A DNA stretch of 64,000 bases, from positions 1,612,001 through 1,676,000 of the forward strand of contig JAVTLE010000016.1 in NCBI GenBank assembly GCA_033439295.1. Direction: 5' to 3'. The notes below the pieces were generated by a model. The model was not told the origin of the DNA. It saw only the letters and a program-made list of their open reading frames with translations, and did not search any database. The DNA is from Deuterostichococcus epilithicus (lineage: Eukaryota; Chlorophyta; Trebouxiophyceae; Prasiolales; Stichococcaceae). This document shows, in pieces, positions 56,502 to 64,000 of the stretch (the first letter of the stretch is position 1; every line of letters begins with the position of its first letter). The position numbers and the translations under genes are program-made.

Positions 56502-59500
56502 ATGGCGATGCGGCAGATGGTAACGGGCGCGGACGCTTGCGGGCCGTCAGACGGCTCTAATGCGGGTCCTGCCAATGCTGCCGCCGCGCTCGCGAACCAG
56601 CTGCTCGGCATGGGCAACGACAAGACGCAGGAGCGGCTGCACCAGGTGTCGGGCCTGCGCATAACGTCAGGCACACCAGCTTCGATACACAGTGCGTCAT
56701 GTTCTCCGGCGCTCCATCAGCCAACGCAGTCTTGGCATCGTGATTCAACGTCCCGCTCTGAGTTTTTTATGTGCCTGCGAACAGTTGACACAGTCGAACT
56801 TGCCATCGGTGGCGCCCTCCGCGCAAGCCCCGGTGCATGCGCCGTCCATTGCGGATGCAGTCAGTGCAGTAGCAGGCGACGGTGCGTATGACTGAATGTT
56901 GGATGGTGGTGCTTGTGCCTCAAGGACAGTTGCGACTCCGCCACACTGCTGGATCTTACGAGCCCATTCTTCTCAATCTGTGTCAGAGAAACAGCAACGC
57001 TCAGACTCCTTCACCGTGGGCAGGTGGGTTCTCGCGGCAATTCGAGGGCGCATGGGGCCGGGCGCCGGGTACAGGGTTTGCCGACGAGTTCGTGCAGCAG
57101 CAACAGCTGCAGCACCGACCAGGGCTGCTGCCGCCGCCGCCACAGCACTTCCAGCAGGGCTTTCTTGGCCCGGCCGGCGGGCCCGCAGGCGCCGCTGTGC
57201 CTATGGGGCCGCCCGGCGCTGGCAGCCAGATTGCGCGGCCATTCCTACAGGTGCATACAAATGCACCTGAGAACCTTTCAACGTAGCTATGTTGCAATGA
57301 GGCAATATGTGCGCCGGGCCATCCTCCACAAACAGCTTGCGGCCTCGTCTAGAAAGGATGGACGAGGCAGCGGCAATGCCTCACCTCCTCTCGAGCAGCA
57401 CCGGAGACGTCAAAACGCCTGACCATTCTGCAGGCATTCATGGCGAGTGGCAAGGCCGGCATGGATTTTCAGCCGATGCGGGCGGCGGAGACGAGCATGC
57501 CAATCGAGGACCAGTGCCGCGTGCGCGACCGCGCCACCATTGTGTCGCGCCACATTTACGCCGGCCGCGGCGACGCCTTTGCCGATGCGCAGGTGCGGCT
57601 GCTTGGGACTCGAAGCAGCAGGCCTTGTGCGATGCACCCGATGCTGATTCGAGCTTTGCAAACCACTCGTTTCAATTGTCAGCTGGAAACTTCAATTTAC
57701 TCACAACATGGAGTCAGGTGGTGCCAGGTGCGACCTTTGATTCGGCACATGTTAATTGGTTGCGCAGGTCGGCAAGCTGCTCAGCTCGCTCAACATTGAC
57801 CCAGCGGCCCTGCCGACAAACTGGGAGGACATCTACAGGTCCGCTGCCGCGCATGTCGACCTGCGCAGGCCATGTTGGCAATCTCATCGTGCGAATGCAG
57901 AGAAGAGGCTTGTGATGCACTGCATGCAGCACCCCAGGCATCGCACAGCAACGCATCTGTGCAGATGGGTTGCACCGTGGTGCAAGCGCCGTGCTATGCT
58001 ATTGCAGGTCGGGGGCCGCGGCACCGGGGCCCGCAGCAGACATGGCGGCGGCCCACCAGATGGTGGCGGCCCAGCCCCCGGGCATGGGCTGGGCCAACGA
58101 GTTTGCCGGCCTGCGCCTCCACGACCAGCAGCAGCCCGGGTGAGGATGCGGCATCTCTTGTCGGGTCGGGACTGCACTGCTGCGCTTGCCGCCTGACCTG
58201 CGGCCTGCGACCGATCAGACAGCTTTGACCGTTTGTGCGGTGTGAACCATGCTGCGCTTCAAAGACCTTCGTGGTGCAGTGTAAGCGTGGCGGACAGATG
58301 GCCTGACAAGCGCAACTGCTGCAGGCAGCACCAGGGGTGGCAGGACGAGTTCCTGCAGCAGCGGCAGGTGCCGCCGGCAGCAGGGCCTGCTGGCTGGGCC
58401 CAGCAGTTTGACGAGCAGCACTCGGGCGCAGCGACGGATTGGTCTTCAGAATTCAGCACGCAGCAGGTGTTTCCCTGCAGCTCACTTGGCGGCCTGCAAT
58501 CGGCACCAGCTCCATTGCTTTCCTGCTGTGGGTTGCAGCCCCTATCACCTTGAGCAGGATGTGTCTCGAGTCTGGCAGCCGCTGACGTGCCTCCAGAGGC
58601 CTGCGAGGCGGGGATCTCCGCCCGGGCCGGCGTCGTGTGCGGGAGCGGTCAGGCAACGACACTCGTGCAGATGCTGAGGCGGCGACGGGCCATGCTCGTG
58701 AACAGGATGCTGCTGCCGCCGCCGCCGGCGTGGCGAGCGGCAGCCGGTCTGACGCCGCGATGCTGGAGCATACGCGGGCGCTGCAGGAGACGATGGCGGC
58801 CAACAAGGACCCCAAGTTCCAGAACTCCCAGTTCCTCAAGTTCCTGTCCAAGATGACGCGCGGCGAGGTCATCCTCGAGGACAACCAGGTAGGCGCCTTG
58901 GGTTTAGGGTTTACCTGCTCGGAACCACACCCTCCGGGTCCGGGTTCTTCAGGTTGGCTGCGTCAACGTCCTCCCGGGGCCCGATCATCCAGGGCTCGCT
59001 CGCTTGCTTTCGAGCCGCCCTCGGAACTGGAGGCTGGTGTCCAAGCGGGTGCAAGGGCAATTCCCCGGATGGAGCCGCACCAGTCCCAAGAGGCAAAGGG
59101 CCATGCGATCGCTAGTGCCTGCAACTGTGAGCAATAGCTCCGACAAATCCGCCCTGGCGCTCAACGAGAGGTTTGCTGTCGTGGCCAGTGAGCTGCTCAA
59201 GTATAAAGATACCAGATGGAGCGTGCGAGCTTGCTTGCCTCCAAGGGATGCCCGCCATCTTCTGGCCCGCCTGCCCGCAGGTGAAGGAGGTCCCCGCGGC
59301 GGAGCGCGGGGCCGCGTGGGCCGACGATTTTGACGCGCAGCCGACACGGCAGAACGGCTGGGCGTCGGAGTTTCAGGCGCAGCAGCCGGCGGGCGCGCAG
59401 TGGGCGGCCGAGTTCGACGGCGCAGCCGCGCAGCGGCCGCCGGCGTTCACGGCGNCGNCNGCAGCGGACGCGGCCGAGGCGGCGCTTGCCGGGGAGCGCC

Positions 59501-62049
59501 AGGACTGGGGGGCGGAGTTTGGGCGGGAGCGCCTGGCGGAGGGCGTAGAACGCTGGGCGGACGACTTCGCCAGTGGCGTCGCAGGTGGGACATGGCTTGC
59601 AACGAAGCAAAGTGTCTGGTAGCCAGGCTGTTGCGGCATACCACAGTCCCCGAGGACTTCACAGTCTCCAGGGTGCTACGAGGTTGATTTGGCTCGGCTG
59701 GTGCTGCGCAAGCAGCTCCCCGCCCAGCTCCGCTGGTAGTCATAAAAGGTGCTGCAGCAGTTGTGGAGACACACCCCTCGAGTCAGTGCGCTGGCTGCCG
59801 CAGGCGACGTGGAGAACTGGGCGGAGCAGTTTGGCAGCGACCAGTGGGCGACGGAGTTTGCAAGGGCGGCGGGCGGCGCGGCCGGCGCCACCGCGCAGCA
59901 CACCCGCCAGGAGGGCTACCAGTTTGCAGCCGACAACCCGTACCTCGAAGACGCCGACAGCTTCGCAAAGGTGGGCACTACCACACGGGAACCTGGATGA
60001 CATTGATGGCTTCGCAGAGATGGGCACCAGCACGCACGCGGTCGCATTAGGTCTACATTCGTGCCTGCGACCAGGTCCATGCAGATGTGGTCCAGGAGTT
60101 TGTCCCATGTCACAACTGCCTCGCACGAAGTTTGAACTCTGGTCCAATCCGCGGCGCTCTTGGCGACAAGCCGTTTTTCGGATGTTGCGTGCTGATTGAC
60201 CAAATCCTGGTGAGAGTCAATGCACCGCACCTTTAATTTTGATGTCTTTGGCAGCACCATCACTGATGCGCAACGTGGTTGCCACCTGCGTAGGGCAAGG
60301 AGCTGTTCCGGCGCGGGGTGCTGTCGGAGGCAATCCTGGCCCTGGAGGCGGAGGTGCAGCGGCACCCGGGCCACACCGATGCCTGGCGCCTGCTCGGCAC
60401 CGCGCACGCCGAGAACGAGGACGACGTGCAGGTGCCGCTGTTGGGCAGTTTCGTTTTCAGGAGGTACTAAACAGCATCGCTGTGCTCAGACAGAACAATA
60501 GGCACCGTGAAACACAACAACCGACCTGCCGCTGCGCCGACGCTACTGTTGGCTGTCGCTAGGTACGCCTGAATCAAGGCGCGTGTTCACAAGTGGCAAC
60601 GATGCTGCAACCTTTCCCGCAGGCGATTGCGGCGATGGATTCCGCGCTGCGGGCGGATCCGGCCGATCTGGAGGTGCTGCTGTCGCTGGGGGTGAGCCAC
60701 ACCAACGAGATGGAGGCCGCTGAGGCACTCGGCTACCTGCAGCGGTGGCTGGGCCAGCATGGGACGCACAACGCTGCGGCCAAATCCGTTCCGGCGCCAC
60801 CCGACGCCAGCCAGCGCCACTCCCACGTGGTAAGGCGCCATGGCAGCGCGGTCCCGCAAAGTGCATGCGCAGCGGCGCACGAGCCTGCATGCGTGAGTCC
60901 GCGGAGCGAAGGTCGCTGGTGCTGCCCTACTAGCAGGTCTCCCTCCGCCTGCGAACGAAACACCTCTCCAGCGACTGGTACAGGAACCCCTGCGGCGACC
61001 TTCAGGCGCTGCGGGAGTTTCCTACGGTGGCGCGAGGAGCGGCTGCCTACTTCTCTCCCTCCCCATAAATATGTCGACCGCCAGGCTTTGAGATAGGGAT
61101 CACCCTCATTGACCATGCCACAGGTGCGGCTGTTCGAGGCGGCCGCTCGCGCGGCGCCCGCGGACGCGGATCTTCAGGTGGCGCTGGGCGTGCTGCACAA
61201 CCTGTCGCGCAATTTCGACGGCGCGGAGGCGGCCTTTCGTGCCGCGCTGGCGCTGCGCCCCCGGGACTACAGCCTGTGGAACAAGCTGGGTGCGCTGGGC
61301 TTTTGCCTGCGACACAGTCAAGGGTTCAGGCTTCACCAGTTCCTGTGCCGATTCCTCCTGTTGATGTCTGGCAATGTCTGTCTGGCACTTGCCCGTGCTG
61401 TGAGACCAGACGCTCCTGACAGCTCTCCGAAGAAGCAGCTGTGGGTGAGCGCCGTCAAGACTCGCTTATGGGCTCTTTGCAGGCGCGACGCTGGCAAATG
61501 GCAGCCGGTCGGGAGAGGCGGTGGCGGCATATCAGAAGGCGCTGGAGCTGAAGCCCAACTACATGCGAGCCTGGGCCAACATGGGCATCAGCCAGGCCAA
61601 CCTGGGCAACTACGACGCCTCGGCTCGCTTCTATGTCCGCGCCCTGGGCCTCAACCCCGGGTGCGCACCGATGGAGAGCTGTTGAATATGAGAACGCACG
61701 AGACTAGAAAACCTGTGAGCACCTACGACGCTGCCGCCAGCAGGGTGGCACGCAGCAACGCTTGCTTTGCTGAGGACCGGCCAAACCCGTTCTGCTGCCG
61801 TGCAAACGCAGTGCAGCTCATGCCCGGATGCTGCTCGTCGGACAGCCTTCCTTGCCCTGCCGCCTGCATCGACTGCATCGAGGAGCTGCGTTTCATGGTG
61901 TCCTGATACCCTGCATTCCCTGCCGCAGGGCGGAAGCAGTGTGGGGCTACCTGCGGACGTCGCTGTCGTGCTCCGGGCGGCTGGACCTCATGCCCCTCGT
62001 CGATGCGGAGGAGCTGGAGAAGCTGCAGCAGCAACTGCCGCTCACCTAG
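56502..62049 (+). CDS. PEX5: PEX5, peroxisomal targeting signal 1 receptor
   Basis: The N-terminus MAMRQMVTGADACGPS holds the conserved Cys13, the site of recycling ubiquitination, followed by NQLLGMGNDKTQERL. An exon gives MRAAETSMPIEDQCRVRDRA then TIVSRHIYAGRGDAFADAQ and VGKLLSSLNIDPAALP, as in plant PEX5. The middle region carries eleven WxxxF motifs (WANEF, WQDEF, WAQQF, WSSEF, WADDF, WASEF, WAAEF, WGAEF, WADDF, WAEQF, WATEF), which bind PEX14/PEX13. The C-terminus is the TPR domain: AILALEAEVQRHPGHTDAWR, AMDSALRADPADLEVLLSLG then VSHTNEMEAAEALGYLQRWL, ADADLQVALGVLHNLSRNFD, RPRDYSLWNKLGA, AVAAYQKALELKPNYMRAWA then NMGISQANLGNYDASARFYV, and AVWGYLRTSLSCSGRLDLMP (stop 62047-62049). TPRs bind PTS1 cargo and carry it into peroxisomes. 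Ambiguous bases occur at 59455, 59458 and 59460. Confidence 0.95.
59954..60036 (+). repeat. Exon-edge echo in PEX5
   Basis: The exon end GACAGCTTCGCAAAG with its donor GTGGGCACTACCAC is echoed about 49 bases later as GATGGCTTCGCAGAG with ATGGGCACCAGCAC. The copy has lost the GT donor (AT instead). It lies just inside the intron. Confidence 0.75.
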
Positions 62050-62481
62050 AGGTCCAGAGATCCAGGCATTATGGGGGCCTTGTCAGTGGGGCACTGCCAT
62101 GCTGCGGCGGAAGGCAGCGGCTTGACCGGCTGGTGTCCATAACAAGCTTGAAAGATGCGCAGGTGGTGCAGGGTCTAGGACAAGGATGGTCTAGGTCAAG
62201 GTGTAGGAGACTCGTTGCCTTGATTTGAATCCTAAGGGCTAGATGTGCATGCTGTCACTGGCAGCAGACTGATGTAGGCCTGCTACTGCGTGCCATGAAA
62301 GTTGTAAACCCTCATAGGTGTGCGCCATTGCTCAGTGCTGTGCAAGAGGTTCTCCACGCTTGTGCAACCACGGACTGGATGTAATGATGCTTTATACAAA
62401 GGCCAGGAAGACGTAACCACCATGTTCCGTACAGCTGCAGCAGCGATGTGACTAGACAGTAGCAAATACAGTACAGGCGCC
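62050..62481. other. Intergenic between convergent genes
   Basis: This holds the 3' regions of PEX5 and the opposite-strand HslU gene. A short redundant stretch near 62165-62210 repeats GTCTAGG-type words. Nothing else was recognised. Confidence 0.45.
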
Positions 62482-64000
62482 CTACAGCACGTATTTGGAC
62501 AGGTCTTGCCGCTTGACCAGCTCCCCCAGCCGCTCCAGCACGTAGGCCTTGTCCACCTCGTACACAAACTGCTCCTCGGCGCCGCCCTGCTGCGCCTCCA
62601 GCGCCTGCGTGGCCACCAGTGCTCATTAGGCCAGGACCACGTGATCTCTGTCCGGGATGCACCAATTGATGCAGCCTGAGAACCCCGGCTTCGTCACGCG
62701 AGCAACTTAAAAGCCAGGACTGCGTCTGATCCAGGCGGGGTTGTGGCTGTCGGCCCAAGCAGAAGGACAGTGGCCAGACCCAGGACGCGGATGCGAAACA
62801 CCCGGTCCTTGCTGCTGCGGGCTCACCTTGTCGGGCGCATCGAAGCTGATCTGTTCCAGGATGCGCTCCAGCACGGTGTGCAGGCGGCGCGCCCCAATAT
62901 TGTCCACTGCCGTGTTGATCTCCTCCGCCAGCCGCGCCACCTCCTGCCGGGAGGCGGGGGTCCCACAAATGTCACGGTTTGTGCAGCAGTGAAAGGGAGC
63001 GTACGAGACGCAGGCTGCAGGAACTAGGGTGGAAAGAGGGGGCCGGGGGCGTGCGGGCTACGGCGGAGGAGCAGACTGCAGGCCATGAACGGCCAGGAGG
63101 GAGCGCAGCATCAGGCGAGGCGCATGCACCCAGCAGAAAGCAAACGCTCTGTTTCAGAAGGGAGTGGCCTAGAAGGGCACGCACCATGACGGCCTCGTTC
63201 GTGAAGCGCAAATCCACACCCTCTGTTGCCAGCAGCGCCTGCTGTTGCTTGATCATGTTGTTCTCGGGCTCTGCGGCGCAGGGTTTGGACACACAGGTGA
63301 GCAGCGGTGAAAGCAGCTGTTTGCTGTGCACCCTGCACCTGCCCGCACTTGTCATGGTCCCTGTCAACACAGGCAAACTGGCTGGTGTGACGCTCGAATG
63401 GCGCACGGCCTGCACAGACGCGCGGCTGAGATTGTCACCTGTCAGGATGCGATAGAAGTCGTGCTGCCTGTGATCATCAAATCCAATGTCGTCACGCACG
63501 ATTTTGGGAGGTGGTGCAGGATCAGCGCTGCGGCCGCTGGCAGTCGTGACACATGCAACTCCGGGCGCCTGCAGTGCATCTGTCTCTGTCTCGCGAGTCA
63601 CTAGACGATGCATTTTGACCAACATGCAGCAGCCAGCGGAGTCCGGCTAGCGAATGGCACACGAATTGAGGCGGCTGGGCAGACGAAGTAGATGTTTTGC
63701 GACGCAGCCCCGGCTGTGGGAGCGGGCGCTGTGGGCAGAGGCGCGCATGTGCGGCCCTTGCATGGGTTTGACAACGTGTATTGGATCCAGCAGCCAAGGA
63801 CAGGGCGCGCACGTGAGGCCCTTGAGCTCCACGCGGATAGGGAGCCGCCCCTGCAGCTCCGCAAGCATGTCGGAGGGCTTGACTGCGTGGAAGGCGCCGG
63901 AGCAGATGAACAGGATGTGGTCCGTGTTCACATTGCCATACTTTGTGGACACGACGCTGCCCTCGATGATGGGCAGCAGGTCCCGCTGCACGCCCTCGCT
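62482..64000 (-). CDS. HSLU: HslU (ClpY) ATPase subunit of the HslVU protease, C-terminal part
   Basis: The gene enters from the right edge: [60 protein letters not shown] (hallmark GRLPIRVEL of HslU). Further left: [20 protein letters not shown] then [26 protein letters not shown] then [18 protein letters not shown] (sensor-2 region GARRLHTV), and [20 protein letters not shown] ending [12 protein letters not shown] at stop 62482-62484. HslU unfolds substrates for the HslV peptidase in bacteria; eukaryotic copies known from protists and algae usually act in mitochondria. Walker motifs and any targeting peptide are outside the window. The C-terminal KYVL resembles the bacterial tail that inserts into HslV. 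Confidence 0.93.

Noticed and set aside
57005-57030. A twelfth WxxxF motif (WAGGF) in PEX5
   Set aside because: A CAG acceptor just before GTGGGTTC suggests that the Trp codon is intronic, so it was not counted.
1-64000. CRISPR arrays, bacterial operons or prophage-like clusters
   Set aside because: No regularly spaced repeats and no intron-less gene runs; all confident genes have spliceosomal introns.
1-64000. tRNA or rRNA genes
   Set aside because: No cloverleaf with A and B boxes and no rRNA-like conserved segment was recognised by eye; a covariance search would be needed to exclude a tRNA.

Overview
The window looks like nuclear DNA of a green alga, probably a GC-rich trebouxiophyte. 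Nearly every gene is broken into short exons separated by GT-AG introns of roughly 100-500 bases, with donors mostly GTGCGC, GTGAGT or GTGGGT. Several N-termini look like plastid transit peptides. The gene set (RETICULATA-related, SufS, FMN hydrolase/riboflavin kinase fusion, chlorophyll-dephytylase-like hydrolase, Rieske oxygenase of the PaO/CAO type, plant-type PEX5) is typical of Viridiplantae. The genus cannot be fixed from the sequence. Exons were assembled by eye, so gene outer limits are firmer than inner exon edges.

Layout. 1-1.4 kb: 3' end of a membrane/coiled-coil protein gene (+). 1.9-3.7 kb: secreted fasciclin (FAS1) protein (+). 3.9-5.8 kb: CLD1-like alpha/beta hydrolase (-), N-terminus not found. 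7.3-8.3 kb: decayed tyrosine-recombinase element. 9.4-12.2 kb: secreted AA15-like lytic polysaccharide monooxygenase with a CBM1-like tail (+). 13.2-18.1 kb: P-loop ATPase of unknown job (-), divergent from TAP46 (+, 18.4-21.1 kb). 22.1-25.4 kb: FMN hydrolase/riboflavin kinase (+). 25.4-26.5 kb: AT-richer, hairpin-rich block between two perfect palindromes. 26.6-30.6 kb: Rieske oxygenase (-). 31.2-32.7 kb: predicted plastid membrane protein (-). 33.1-36.5 kb: SufS cysteine desulfurase (-), divergent from a glutathionyl-hydroquinone reductase (+, 36.9-39.9 kb). 40.3-42.4 kb: Lifeguard/BI-1 protein (+). 42.9-44.7 kb: FHA-Pin1 fusion (+). 45.1-48.1 kb: 2H-phosphoesterase/gamma-glutamylcyclotransferase fusion (-), divergent from RETICULATA-related (+, 48.5-50.7 kb). 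51.0-52.4 kb: uncertain acidic protein (-). 53.1-55.6 kb: CDF zinc transporter (-). 56.5-62.0 kb: PEX5 (+). 62.5-64.0 kb: C-terminal part of HslU (-), running off the right edge.

The genes do not form one pathway; they are ordinary housekeeping and plastid genes. Two could touch chlorophyll turnover (the CLD1-like hydrolase and the Rieske oxygenase), but they are about 20 kb apart and the link is only suggestive.

The most unusual signal is structural. In at least seven genes, an intron holds one or two decayed copies of the neighbouring exon edge, including the splice junction, about 50-220 bases from the real exon. One copy, in the ATPase gene, is identical over 36 bases. These exon-edge echoes suggest frequent short tandem duplication across splice sites and could supply cryptic or alternative splice sites. 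Other points of interest are the FHA-Pin1 fusion, the LPMO with a CBM1-like tail, a PEX5 with eleven WxxxF motifs, and the hairpin cluster near 25.8 kb.
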